From: LMUY01 sp964235495
GTDB taxonomy: Bacteria; Pseudomonadota; Alphaproteobacteria; Acetobacterales; Acetobacteraceae
DNA: 64,000 nt
NCBI GenBank assembly: GCA_964235495.1
Contig: CAXSAX010000015.1
Span: 17,193-81,192, forward strand
Reading direction: 5' to 3'
Part shown: positions 16,289 to 25,194 of the stretch, piece after piece
Layout of the letters: every line of letters begins with the position of its first letter
How positions within the stretch are numbered: the first letter of the stretch is position 1
Notes under the pieces: model-generated
Database searches by the model: none
The model's input: only the letters and a program-made list of their open reading frames with translations
What the model was told of the DNA's origin: nothing
Translations under genes and position numbers: made by a program

Positions 16289-17272
16289 ATGCCCACAGCA
16301 CTCGTCACCGGCGTCACCGGGCAGGATGGCGCCTACCTGTCCCAGCTTCTACTGGCCAAGGGATACCGCGTGATCGGCCTGATGCGCCGCTCCGCCTCCT
16401 CCGACGTGATCGGGGAGCGGCTGCGCTGGCTCGGCATCCTCAAGGAGGTGGAGTTGGTGGACGCCAACCTCACCGACCTGTCCAGCCTGATCCGCGTCAT
16501 CACCACCTACAAGCCGGACGAGGTGTACAACCTGGCCGCGCAGTCCTTCGTGGCGGCGTCCTGGCAGCAGCCGCTGCTGACCGGCAACGTTACCGGGCTG
16601 GGGGCTGCCAACGTGCTGGAGGCGGTGCGGCTGATGCGGCCGGAGGCGCGGTTCTACCAGGCCAGCTCGTCCGAGATGTTCGGCCTGATCCAGGAGCCGA
16701 AGCAGTCCGAGCGCACGCCGTTCTACCCGCGCTCGCCCTACGCCGCGGCCAAGCTGTATGCCCACTGGATGACGGTGAACTACCGCGAGAGCTTCGGCAT
16801 GCACGCCAGCAGCGGCATCCTGTTCAACCACGAGAGCCCGCTGCGCGGCATCGAGTTCGTTACCCGCAAGGTGACCGACGGGGTGGCGCGCATCAAGCTC
16901 GGGCTGGACACGCAATTGGCGCTCGGCAACATGACCGCGACCCGGGACTGGGGCCACGCGCGGGATTACGTGCAGGCGATGCACCTGATGCTGCAGCAGG
17001 ACGTGGCCGACGATTACGTGATCGCCACCGGCCGCACCACCTCCATCAAGGATTTGTGCAGCATCGCGTTCGGCCATGCCGGGCTCAACGCCGAGGATCA
17101 CGTTACCACGCGCTCCGACCTGATCCGCCCGGCCGAGGTGGACGTGCTGCTGGGCGACTCGTCCAAGGCGCAGCAGGTGCTGGGCTGGCGGCCGGAGACC
17201 TCGCTGGAGGCCATGATCGGCGAGATGGTGGAGGCAGACCTGGCCCGGCATCGCGCCCGCATGGCCGCCTGA
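16289..17272 (+). CDS. gmd: GDP-mannose 4,6-dehydratase
   Basis: A 327-residue extended SDR that turns GDP-D-mannose into GDP-4-keto-6-deoxy-D-mannose. Motifs: GVTGQDGAYLSQLLLAKGY for NADP binding, SSSEMFG, and YxxxK in SPYAAAKLYAHW, with FNHESPLRG further on. The length is slightly shorter than E. coli Gmd (373). ATG 16289 follows the leader TTGAGGACCACC. The rmd ATG lies two bases after its stop. The product is the branch point to GDP-rhamnose, GDP-fucose or GDP-perosamine; the next gene decides for rhamnose. Confidence 0.93.
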   Translation: MPTALVTGVTGQDGAYLSQLLLAKGYRVIGLMRRSASSDVIGERLRWLGILKEVELVDANLTDLSSLIRVITTYKPDEVYNLAAQSFVAASWQQPLLTGNVTGLGAANVLEAVRLMRPEARFYQASSSEMFGLIQEPKQSERTPFYPRSPYAAAKLYAHWMTVNYRESFGMHASSGILFNHESPLRGIEFVTRKVTDGVARIKLGLDTQLALGNMTATRDWGHARDYVQAMHLMLQQDVADDYVIATGRTTSIKDLCSIAFGHAGLNAEDHVTTRSDLIRPAEVDVLLGDSSKAQQVLGWRPETSLEAMIGEMVEADLARHRARMAA

Positions 17273-17274
17273 CC

Positions 17275-18210
17275 ATGCCGGCGGGCGGCCCGTCCCGCAT
17301 CCTCGTCACCGGGGCTGCCGGGTTCGTGGGCCGCCATCTGCTGCCGGCGCTGCGGGCCGCGTTCCCCGCGGCGGAGTTGGCGACGCAGCCGTTCGACGTG
17401 GCTGACCCGGCGGCCGTCACCCAGGCCGTTCGCCAGGCGCGGCCGGATGCCTGCGTCCACCTGGCCGCCATATCAGCCATTCCCGCCGCGCAGTCCGATC
17501 CGGACGCGGCCTGGCGGGTCAACCTCGGCGGCACCCTGTCGCTGGCCCGGGCGCTGGCGGCGGAGCAGCCCGGCTGCACCCTGCTGTTCGCCTCCACGGC
17601 GGACGCCTACGGCCGCTCGTTCAAGGCGGGCGTGGGCTTGGACGAGTCGGCGGCGCTGAACCCGATGAACACCTACGGCGCCACCAAGGCCGCGGCCGAC
17701 CTGGCGCTCGGGGCCATGGCAGGGGACAGCCTGCGGGTGATCCGCGCCCGCCCGTTCAACCACACCGGCCCGGGCCAGTCGGCGGACTTCGTGGTGGCCG
17801 CGTTCGCCCGGCAGGCGGCGCGCATCGCGGCGGGGCTGCAGCCCCCGGTGCTGCGGGTGGGCGCACTGGACCCGCTGCGGGACTTCCTGGACGTGCGCGA
17901 CGTGTGCGCCGCCTACGCGCTGTGCCTCGCCCGAGCCGACACCATCCCCCCCGGCAGCGTGCTGAACATCGCCTCCGGCGCGCCGCGCCGGGTGGGGGAC
18001 GTGCTGGCGGAGCTGCTGGAGCTGGCGGGGGTCGAGGCGACGGTGGAGAACGACGCTAGCCGGATGCGCGCCTCCGAGATCACGCTGGCCGCCGGGGATG
18101 CCGGGCTGGCGCGCCGCCTGCTGGGCTGGGCACCGGCGATCGCCTGGCGGCAGACGCTGGCGGACGTGCTGGCCGACTGGCGCGGCCGCGTCGTGGCCGA
18201 GGGCGCCTGA
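17275..18210 (+). CDS. rmd: GDP-4-keto-6-deoxy-D-mannose reductase (NAD-dependent epimerase/dehydratase family)
   Basis: A 311-residue SDR with GAAGFVGRHLL, the active-site Thr region FASTADAYG and YGATKAAADLALG (YxxxK). RPFNHTGPGQSADFV is typical of RmlD/Rmd-type 4-ketoreductases. Next to gmd it most likely makes GDP-D-rhamnose by reducing the 4-keto group. It could instead be another nucleotide-sugar epimerase, which context cannot exclude. It is two bases from gmd and overlaps the probable start of the next membrane protein gene. Confidence 0.82.
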   Translation: MPAGGPSRILVTGAAGFVGRHLLPALRAAFPAAELATQPFDVADPAAVTQAVRQARPDACVHLAAISAIPAAQSDPDAAWRVNLGGTLSLARALAAEQPGCTLLFASTADAYGRSFKAGVGLDESAALNPMNTYGATKAAADLALGAMAGDSLRVIRARPFNHTGPGQSADFVVAAFARQAARIAAGLQPPVLRVGALDPLRDFLDVRDVCAAYALCLARADTIPPGSVLNIASGAPRRVGDVLAELLELAGVEATVENDASRMRASEITLAAGDAGLARRLLGWAPAIAWRQTLADVLADWRGRVVAEGA

Positions 18211-19169
18211 CCCGGCGTCACGCCTGGAGCGCGGCGCTGGCCATCGGTCTGGCAGGGTTCGCGGCCTGGGCCACCGTCACGGCCTGGCAGGGCGTCCTGG
18301 TGGCCGGTGCGGGCGCGGTGCACGCGCTATGGTTGTTGCCGGCCCTGGTGGCCCTGCACCTGGTGCAGTTGCTGACCTCGGCGCGCGCTTGGCAGCTGCT
18401 GCTGCCGCCCGGCGCGGCGCTGCGGCGCATCTACCGCCTGCGCATCGTGCGGGAGGGCATCGACTCCCTGCTGCCGGTGGCGCAGGTGGGCGGCGAGGTG
18501 GAGGGCGCCCGGCTGCTCTCGTCCGGCGGCACCCCGCTGGCGGTGAGCGGGGCCAGCGTCGTGGTGGACGTCACCATGGAATTCCTGAGCCAACTCGTGT
18601 TCCTGCTGGCCGGCCTCGGGGCGCTGGCGTTTGCCACATCCGGAGGGCGGTGGCAGGCATGGGCCGGCACCGCGCTGCTGACGGCGGCAAGCTCGTGCGG
18701 GTTCCTGGCCGCCCAGCGCTTCGGCCTGCTGCGCCTGGTGGACGGCCTGGCGCGGCGCATCGCCGCGCGCTGGCCGGCCGCCGCCGCCCTGGCCGGACTG
18801 GACGAGGCCGCCGCCGCCATCTATCGCCGCCGCTCCGCCCTGCTGGGCTCGGGGGCGCTGCACCTGCTGGCCTGGGCGCTCGGCAGCGTTGAGAGCTGGG
18901 CCGTGCTGCATGCGCTCGGCTTGCCGGTGAGCCCGGTGCAGGCGGTGATTGTGGAGGCGCTGGGCATGGCGGCGCGCAGCGCCGGGTTCGCGGTGCCAGG
19001 CGCGCTGGTGGTGCAGGAGGCCGGGTTCGCGCTGGCGGCGGCGGCGGTCGGGCTGCCGCAGACGGCGGGGGTTTCGTTGTCGCTGGTCAAGCGCGTGCGG
19101 GAGGTGGTCGTCGGGCTGCTGGGGCTGGCGCTGTGGCAGATGGAGCAGACCAGGCGCTTGCCCGCCTGA
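18207..19169 (+). CDS. LPG-synthase-TM/UPF0104-type integral membrane protein (possible flippase-like)
   Basis: A membrane protein of about 320 residues with seven to eight hydrophobic helices. The family motif region is REGIDSLLPVAQVGGEVEGARLL followed by VSGASVVVDVTMEFLSQLVF, as in AglD/YbhN/lysylphosphatidylglycerol synthase membrane domains. Homologues near hopanoid and glycan genes are proposed to move lipids or lipid-linked sugars. The first helix (SAALAIGLAGFAAWA) begins before any ATG/GTG; CTG 18207, overlapping the rmd stop (CTGA), would include it, while GTG 18300 would lose it. No ATG, GTG or TTG lies in this frame between 18123 and 18207. Confidence 0.75.
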   Translation: MTRRHAWSAALAIGLAGFAAWATVTAWQGVLVAGAGAVHALWLLPALVALHLVQLLTSARAWQLLLPPGAALRRIYRLRIVREGIDSLLPVAQVGGEVEGARLLSSGGTPLAVSGASVVVDVTMEFLSQLVFLLAGLGALAFATSGGRWQAWAGTALLTAASSCGFLAAQRFGLLRLVDGLARRIAARWPAAAALAGLDEAAAAIYRRRSALLGSGALHLLAWALGSVESWAVLHALGLPVSPVQAVIVEALGMAARSAGFAVPGALVVQEAGFALAAAAVGLPQTAGVSLSLVKRVREVVVGLLGLALWQMEQTRRLPA

Positions 19170-19237
19170 GGGGGGTGGCGACGACGGTCAGTGATGCCGT
19201 GTTGCCACATCCCCGTGGTGAAATCCTCTCGGTACAC

Positions 19238-19255
19238 AGACTGACCTGTCAGTCT
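19238..19255. promoter_or_regulatory. Perfect palindrome, operator-like
   Basis: AGACTGAC-CT-GTCAGTCT: two perfect 8-base arms with a 2-base spacer, about 85 bases before the OmpA-like gene. The size and layout suit a TetR- or GntR-type operator. No regulator gene lies nearby. It is too short and lacks a T-run to be a terminator of the preceding gene. Confidence 0.4.
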
Positions 19256-19338
19256 AGTCAAAGACCTGCAATCATTCCGTCAACAAAAGATGGCCCGCCA
19301 GCCCGCACGCAACCCTTCTGGACTCGGAGTTGTGCGCA

Positions 19339-20472
19339 ATGAGAATGATCTCGAAGCTTGCTGCGTCCGCCGCTTGCATGGCGGCGATGCAGTGTCCCGC
19401 CTTCGCCCAGGAACCGCCGCCGCCACCGGTCGGCAGTTCCGGCGTGCCTTACGTCGGCGTGGGTGGCGCGCTGTCCATCCTGCAGGACATCCATGTGCAT
19501 CCCATGGACCAGCCGCAATCGCCGGGCCGGGCTGAGGAGCGCTTCAAGATCGGCGGCGCCGCGGCGGCGGTGGCCGGCTACGCGTTCGGCAACGGCTTTC
19601 AGGTCGAGCTGCAGGGCGCTTACGAGTTCAACGACATCAACAAGCTGTCGCCGGTGTCACCACCCGGCAAGCAGACCGGCCAGCAATACTCGTACGGCGG
19701 CTTCGTCAACGGCGAGTACGTGATCGACCCGCCGAAGATGGGCATGGATATCGGCTTCGTGAAGCCGTACGTGGGCCTGGGCGTGGGCGTGCTGTGGACG
19801 CACGCCACCCTGCCGGAAGTGCTGGGCGGCGGCGTTGCGGTCAACCACATCGGCGGCACCAGCGGCCCGAACTTCGCGGCGCAGTCCATCCTGGGCCTGG
19901 TGTTCCCGATCTCGGCGGTGCCCGGGATGGCGGCGTTCACGCAGTACAACTTCGTGGCCATCCCGGACCCGGTTGACCTGAAGAGCAACTTCTACACGTC
20001 GGCCGGCCTCAGCAAGGGCAACATCAAGCTGTCGCCCGAGTTCCTGCACCTGTTCGTCGTCGGCGTGGCCTACGCGTTCGGCGGCCCGCCGCCGCCGCCA
20101 GCGGCCGCTCCCGTCCCCATCGCCAGCCCGCCGGTGCAGCCGACCCGCACCTACCTGGTGTTCTTCGACTGGGACCGTGCGGACCTGACCGACCGCGCCC
20201 GGCAGATCGTGGCGGAAGCCGCCCAGGCCAGCACCCGGGTGCAGACCACCCGCATCGAGGTCAACGGCTACACCGACCTGTCCGGCACTGCGGCCTACAA
20301 CCAGGGCTTGTCGGTCCGGCGCGCGAAGACCGTGCAGGCCGAACTGGTGCGGGACGGCGTTCCGGCCAACGAGATCACGGTGCAGGGCTTCGGCGAGAGC
20401 AACCCGCTGGTGCACACGGCGGCCGGCGTGCGCGAGCCGCAGAATCGCCGGGTGCAGATCATCCTGAAGTAA
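19339..20472 (+). CDS. OmpA-family outer membrane beta-barrel protein
   Basis: A 377-residue protein. A signal peptide ends near AFAQ, followed by a PPPPP segment and an N-terminal eight-stranded barrel-like domain (GVPYVGVGGALSILQD...GGAAAAVAGYAFGNGFQVELQGAYEFND). A proline hinge (PPPPPAAAPVPIASPP) leads to the C-terminal OmpA peptidoglycan-binding domain with VFFDWDRADLT, NGYTDLSGTAAYNQGLSVRRA and GFGESNPL...NRRVQI. It anchors the outer membrane to peptidoglycan. ATG 19339 follows CGGAG. A UUCG hairpin terminator lies just after the stop. Confidence 0.92.
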   Translation: MRMISKLAASAACMAAMQCPAFAQEPPPPPVGSSGVPYVGVGGALSILQDIHVHPMDQPQSPGRAEERFKIGGAAAAVAGYAFGNGFQVELQGAYEFNDINKLSPVSPPGKQTGQQYSYGGFVNGEYVIDPPKMGMDIGFVKPYVGLGVGVLWTHATLPEVLGGGVAVNHIGGTSGPNFAAQSILGLVFPISAVPGMAAFTQYNFVAIPDPVDLKSNFYTSAGLSKGNIKLSPEFLHLFVVGVAYAFGGPPPPPAAAPVPIASPPVQPTRTYLVFFDWDRADLTDRARQIVAEAAQASTRVQTTRIEVNGYTDLSGTAAYNQGLSVRRAKTVQAELVRDGVPANEITVQGFGESNPLVHTAAGVREPQNRRVQIILK

Positions 20473-20491
20473 GCCGCAGGCCGCCCGCAAT

Positions 20492-20520
20492 GGCCGCCGG
20501 TTCGCCGGCGGCCCGCTTTC
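20492..20520 (+). terminator. UUCG-loop hairpin terminator after the OmpA-like gene
   Basis: A 9-base perfect GC stem (GGCCGCCGG / CCGGCGGCC) closes a TTCG tetraloop at 20501-20504 and is followed by a short pyrimidine stretch (CGCTTTCC). It lies 20 bases after the stop codon and before the converging PAP2 gene, so it could serve both strands. Confidence 0.7.
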
Positions 20521-20539
20521 CGTGGTTTGCTGCGGGCTG

Positions 20540-21115
20540 TCAGGCCCGACAGGCGCCGGGCAGCGGCAGCCAGGCAAACAGCGGGGAGTGGTGGATGGTC
20601 GCCTCCGCGTTCAGCCGGACGCCGTGCAATGCCAGCATCAGGACCACGGCGACGGCGGCGACGCGGGCGACGCGCAACGGCGGGCGCGGCCCGGCGATGG
20701 CCAGCAGCCCTGCTGCCCCGGCGAGGCCGACCGTGCCGCCCACCAGCACCTCCGGCACATCATGCGCGTGGACGGCGACGCGGGTGATGGCAAACAGCAC
20801 GGCGATCGCGAGTGGCAGCACGGCCAGCAGGCCGGGCGGCAGCCGGCCGCGCAGCAGCAGCAGCAAACCGCCGCCGTAGATGACGGTCGAGGCGGCGGTA
20901 TGCCCGCTCGGGCTGTGCACCCCGGTGAACGCGAGCGGCGCAGCGCAGGCGAAGCAGACGTATTTCAGCAGCGCCATGACGCCGAGCACGCCGCCCACGC
21001 CCAGCAGCCAGGCCGCCAGCCCGCGCCACCAGCCGGACACGCCGAGCGCCAACGCCATCCACGCTGCCAGCGGCAGCATCACCGCCTGATCAGCGAAATC
21101 CGTGATGAAGCTCAA
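20540..21115 (-). CDS. PAP2-type phosphatase, integral membrane
   Basis: A 191-residue membrane protein with about five helices. The phosphatase motifs are PSGHT (motif 2) and TRVAVHAHDVPEVLVGG (motif 3, with the catalytic His and the Asp partner). Motif 1 is weak (LLKYVCFACAAP). Relatives remove phosphate from phosphatidic acid or undecaprenyl pyrophosphate at the periplasmic face. No direct partner is evident. The secreted repeat-protein gene lies six bases upstream on the same strand, so they may be cotranscribed. Confidence 0.82.
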   Translation of the reverse strand: MSFITDFADQAVMLPLAAWMALALGVSGWWRGLAAWLLGVGGVLGVMALLKYVCFACAAPLAFTGVHSPSGHTAASTVIYGGGLLLLLRGRLPPGLLAVLPLAIAVLFAITRVAVHAHDVPEVLVGGTVGLAGAAGLLAIAGPRPPLRVARVAAVAVVLMLALHGVRLNAEATIHHSPLFAWLPLPGACRA

Positions 21116-21121
21116 GCGCGC

Positions 21122-21505
21122 TCAGCGGTGGCGGCGCGGGTGGATGATGGCATGATGGGCATGACGGGCGACGCCGTGGTGCTGCTGGACGTGCATGGGC
21201 GCGTAGCCATGCCGCCGGCTCCCGCCGCGGTCGCTGTGTCGGGCGTAGCCATGGCGGGCGTAGCTGTGGCGGCCGTAGCTTCGGCGGGCGTAGCTGGGGC
21301 GGGCGTAGCCATGACGGATGAGGCTTCGCTGGGCATAGCCGTGGCTGGCATAGCTGTGGCGGGCGTAGCTGTGGCGGGGTTCGCCGCCGCCGGGCGGCGT
21401 TGCGGTGAGCGCTTCCAGCGAGAGCCTGTCTCCGCCCTCCTGCGCCTGCCCCGGGAGCGGCAACGCAGTTGCCAGGAGCAAGGCGAGGAACAGCACGTGT
21501 CGCAT
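21122..21505 (-). CDS. Secreted small protein with Arg/His/Tyr pentapeptide repeats
   Basis: A 127-residue protein. A clear signal peptide (MRHVLFLALLLATALPLPGQAQ) is followed by a short acidic linker and ten tandem pentapeptides of consensus RHSYA, with variants such as SHGYA, QRSLI, RPSYA and RRSYG. It ends with a His-rich tail (HVQQHHGVARHAHH). The mature part is strongly basic and Tyr/His-rich, which suggests metal or polyanion binding at the cell surface, but no known family is recognised. ATG 21505 gives the signal peptide directly. The PAP2 gene follows after six bases. Confidence 0.72.
   Translation of the reverse strand: MRHVLFLALLLATALPLPGQAQEGGDRLSLEALTATPPGGGEPRHSYARHSYASHGYAQRSLIRHGYARPSYARRSYGRHSYARHGYARHSDRGGSRRHGYAPMHVQQHHGVARHAHHAIIHPRRHR
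21227..21376 (-). repeat. Ten tandem 15-base units within the secreted repeat protein gene
   Basis: On the minus strand ten in-frame 15-base units run without gaps, each encoding a pentapeptide close to RHSYA. The units are similar but not identical, with third-base and second-position changes, so the array looks old enough to have drifted. It is not a CRISPR: there are no spacers. Confidence 0.75.
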
Positions 21506-21567
21506 GGCGGAGGCACCCCGGGGCGGAACTGCCGCCGCACTACAAGGCTGCCGCCCGCGGCGCAATC

Positions 21568-21596
21568 TTGACGCGTGCGGCCGGTGCGCCCATAGG
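21568..21596 (+). promoter_or_regulatory. Candidate promoter for ffh
   Basis: TTGACG at 21568-21573 and CATAGG at 21591-21596 are separated by exactly 17 bases, the alphaproteobacterial housekeeping sigma pattern. The ffh ATG lies 90 bases further on, behind GTGGAG. Confidence 0.5.
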
Positions 21597-21686
21597 CTGG
21601 CTGGTGGTGCCCAGCACCTCGTCCCTTGGGACGCCGCCGCTCCGCGATGGTCGCGCAGCGGCGCATTTTGCGTTGTGGAGTGCGCC

Positions 21687-23072
<1,386 letters not shown>

Positions 23073-23092
23073 CCACCTGAGGATAAAGCTTT

Positions 23093-23428
23093 ATGGGACT
23101 CAAGATTCGCCTGGCCCGCGCGGGCGCCAAGAAGCGGCCGTACTACCACATCGTGGTGGCCGACAGCCGCTCGCCGCGCGATGGCCGCTTCATCGAGAAG
23201 CTGGGCAGCTACAACCCGATGCTGGCCGCCGACCACGCGGACCGCGTGCGGCTGCAGGACGAGCGCATTACCCACTGGCTGGGCGAGGGCGCGTTGCCGA
23301 CCGACCGGGTGGCCAAGTTCCTCGGCCGCGCCGGGCTGGCGCCAATGCCGACCTACGCCGCGCAGCCGATCCAGTCCGCGCCGAAGAAGAAGGCGCAGGA
23401 GCGCGCCAAGGCCGCCGCCGGGGCCTGA
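23093..23428 (+). CDS. rpsP: 30S ribosomal protein S16
   Basis: A 111-residue protein with the conserved start LKIRLARAGAKKRPYYHIVVAD, SPRDGRFIEKLGSYNP, and GALPTDRVAKFLGRAG. The Lys/Ala tail (KKKAQERAKAAAGA) is usual for alphaproteobacteria. It binds 16S rRNA in the 30S body. A good TGAGGA precedes the ATG. Its stop overlaps the rimM start by one base. Confidence 0.97.
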   Translation: MGLKIRLARAGAKKRPYYHIVVADSRSPRDGRFIEKLGSYNPMLAADHADRVRLQDERITHWLGEGALPTDRVAKFLGRAGLAPMPTYAAQPIQSAPKKKAQERAKAAAGA

Positions 23429-23943
23429 TGCCAGAGGCGCGCATCCTGATGGGGGTGGTGGGCCGGCCGCACGGCGTGCGCGGGCTGGTGCATGTGCAGA
23501 GCTACACCGCCGACCCGGCCGACCTGGCCGCCTACGGCGCACTGACGGACGGCTCGGGCCGCGCCTGGACGCTCGCCTGGCGCGGCGCCGGGGTGGCCGA
23601 GCTGCGCGGCGCGGACGGGCCGTTGCCGGACCGCAGCGCGGCGGAGCGGCTGGTGAACACGGAGCTGTACATCGAGCGCGACCGGCTGCCGCCGCCGGAG
23701 CCGGACGAATTCTACCTGGCGGACCTGGTTGGGCTGGCGGCGCTGTCGCCGGACGGGGCGGCGCTCGGCCGGGTCGCGGCGGTGCACGATTACGGCGCCG
23801 GCGCGAGCCTGGAGGTCGCCCGGGAAGGCCAACCGTTGCTGGTGCCGTTTACCCGCGCCTGCGTGCCGGCGGTCAGCCTGGCGTCCGGGCACCTGGTGGT
23901 GGCGATGCCGGAAGAGGTCGTCGTGCCGGACGCGCCGCCATGA
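23428..23943 (+). CDS. rimM: Ribosome maturation factor RimM
   Basis: A 171-residue two-domain protein needed for 16S rRNA processing and 30S head assembly. It opens ILMGVVGRPHGVRGLVHVQSYTADP, the N-domain signature, and has EFYLADLVGL followed by the PRC-barrel part with LLVPFTRACVPAV. ATG 23428 overlaps the rpsP stop by one base; the stop overlaps trmD by four bases (ATGA), a strictly coupled ribosomal block. Confidence 0.95.
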   Translation: MPEARILMGVVGRPHGVRGLVHVQSYTADPADLAAYGALTDGSGRAWTLAWRGAGVAELRGADGPLPDRSAAERLVNTELYIERDRLPPPEPDEFYLADLVGLAALSPDGAALGRVAAVHDYGAGASLEVAREGQPLLVPFTRACVPAVSLASGHLVVAMPEEVVVPDAPP

Positions 23944-24650
23944 GCTGGCGCGCCACCGTCCTTACCCTGTTCCCCGAGATGTTTCCCGGCCCCCTCGCCC
24001 ACTCGCTGGCCGGACGCGCGCTGTCCCTCGGCCTGTGGGCGCTCGACACGCACGATATCCGCGCTGCCGGGCTAGGGCGGCATCGCAGCGTGGACGACGC
24101 GCCGTTCGGCGGCGGCGCGGGCATGGTGATGCGGCCGGACGTGGTCGCCGCCGGCATCGACGCCGTGGCGGACGGCCGCCCGCTGCTATACCCCACGCCG
24201 CGCGGCCGCCCACTGCGCCAGGCCGACGTCGCCCGCCTGGCCGCCGGGCCCGGCGCCATCCTGCTGTGCGGCCGCTACGAGGGCATCGACCAGCGCGTCA
24301 TCGAGGCGTCCGGCGCGGAGGAGGTCAGCCTCGGCGACTACGTGCTCTCCGGCGGCGAGCTGGCCAGCATGGTGTTGCTCGACGCCTGCGTCCGCCTGCT
24401 GCCCGGCGTGATGGGTGCTGCGGAGAGCGCGGACGAGGAAAGCTTCAGCGCCGGGCTGCTGGAATACCCGCATTACACCCGGCCGGCGGAATGGCAGGGC
24501 CGTGCCGTGCCCGACGTGCTGCTGAGCGGCGACCACGCCGCCATCGCGCGCTGGCGGCGGACGCAGGCCGAGCAGGCCACCCGCGCCCGCCGGCCGGATC
24601 TGCTGCCCTCCGACTTGACACCCGTTGCATCCGGCGCCGCCGCGCCGTAA
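23940..24650 (+). CDS. trmD: tRNA (guanine-37-N1) methyltransferase
   Basis: A 236-residue SPOUT enzyme that methylates G37 of tRNAs with CNN anticodons and prevents +1 frameshifting. The trefoil-knot motifs are FGGGAGMVMRPDV, LLCGRYEGIDQRVI and SLGDYVLSGGELA, with LLEYPHYTRPAEW downstream. The ATG overlaps the rimM stop. The C-terminal tail is Ala/Pro-rich. The rplS ATG lies 25 bases downstream. Confidence 0.96.
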   Translation: MSWRATVLTLFPEMFPGPLAHSLAGRALSLGLWALDTHDIRAAGLGRHRSVDDAPFGGGAGMVMRPDVVAAGIDAVADGRPLLYPTPRGRPLRQADVARLAAGPGAILLCGRYEGIDQRVIEASGAEEVSLGDYVLSGGELASMVLLDACVRLLPGVMGAAESADEESFSAGLLEYPHYTRPAEWQGRAVPDVLLSGDHAAIARWRRTQAEQATRARRPDLLPSDLTPVASGAAAP

Positions 24651-24675
24651 CCCACTTGCAGAAGGATTTCCGACC

Positions 24676-25065
24676 ATGAACCTGATCCAAGAATATGAGG
24701 CCGGCGAGATCGCCCGCCTCAGCGCCGCCCGCGCGGTGCCCGTGTTCGCGCCCGGCGACACCGTGAAAGTCTCGGTGAACATCAAGGAAGGCGAGCGCTC
24801 CCGCGTGCAGGCGTTCGAGGGCGTGGTGATCGCGCGCTCGAACAAGGGGCTGAACAGCAACTTCACCGTGCGCAAGATCAGCTACGGCGAGGGGGTTGAG
24901 CGCGTGTTCCCGCTCTATGCGCCGACCATCGCCGCCATCGACGTGATCCGCCGCGGCGATGTGCGCCGGGCCAAGCTGTATTACCTGCGCGGCCGCCGCG
25001 GCAAGTCCGCGCGCATCGCGGAGAAGGCGCGGGATTTGCGCCCGGAGACCGTCGCCGCCGAGTAG
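24676..25065 (+). CDS. rplS: 50S ribosomal protein L19
   Basis: A 129-residue protein at the 30S-50S interface. It shows FAPGDTVKVSVNIKEGERSRVQAFEGVVIARSNKGLNS in pieces typical of L19, then RKISYGEGVERVFPLYAP and KLYYLRGRRGKSARI. I chose ATG 24676, preceded by AGAAGGA, over an upstream in-frame ATG in the trmD tail. A hairpin-rich repeat begins right after the stop and may end the ribosomal transcript. Confidence 0.96.
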   Translation: MNLIQEYEAGEIARLSAARAVPVFAPGDTVKVSVNIKEGERSRVQAFEGVVIARSNKGLNSNFTVRKISYGEGVERVFPLYAPTIAAIDVIRRGDVRRAKLYYLRGRRGKSARIAEKARDLRPETVAAE

Positions 25066-25071
25066 GCAAGG

Positions 25072-25180
25072 CCAGGGCGCTGCCCTGGACCCGGAAGGGG
25101 ATAGTCATCCCCTTCACCCTTGGAAACAGGTGTCCAGAGGACGACCGTCCTCTGGTGGGGTCCAGGGGCAAAGCCCCTGG
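25072..25180 (-). repeat. Multi-hairpin intergenic repeat, copy B (inverted to copy A)
   Basis: Reading the minus strand the hairpins are CCAGGGGCTTTGCCCCTGG, CCAGAGGACGGTCGTCCTCTGG, GGGGATGACTATCCCC and CCAGGGCAGCGCCCTGG, each nearly perfect and in the same order as in copy A at 11433-11539. It fills the gap between rplS and leuC. With four stacked GC stems it could act as a transcription terminator or boundary; no transposase gene is associated. Confidence 0.75.
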
Positions 25181-25194
25181 AAGGGAGAGACAGG

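Noticed and set aside
21227..21376. Regular 15-base repeats considered as a CRISPR array
   Set aside because: The units are contiguous, in frame and without spacers, and they encode a pentapeptide repeat.
21506..21686. GC-rich leader before ffh considered as the SRP RNA gene
   Set aside because: The conserved GGAAGGAAGCAGCC core of bacterial SRP RNA is missing; a promoter explains the visible signals better.
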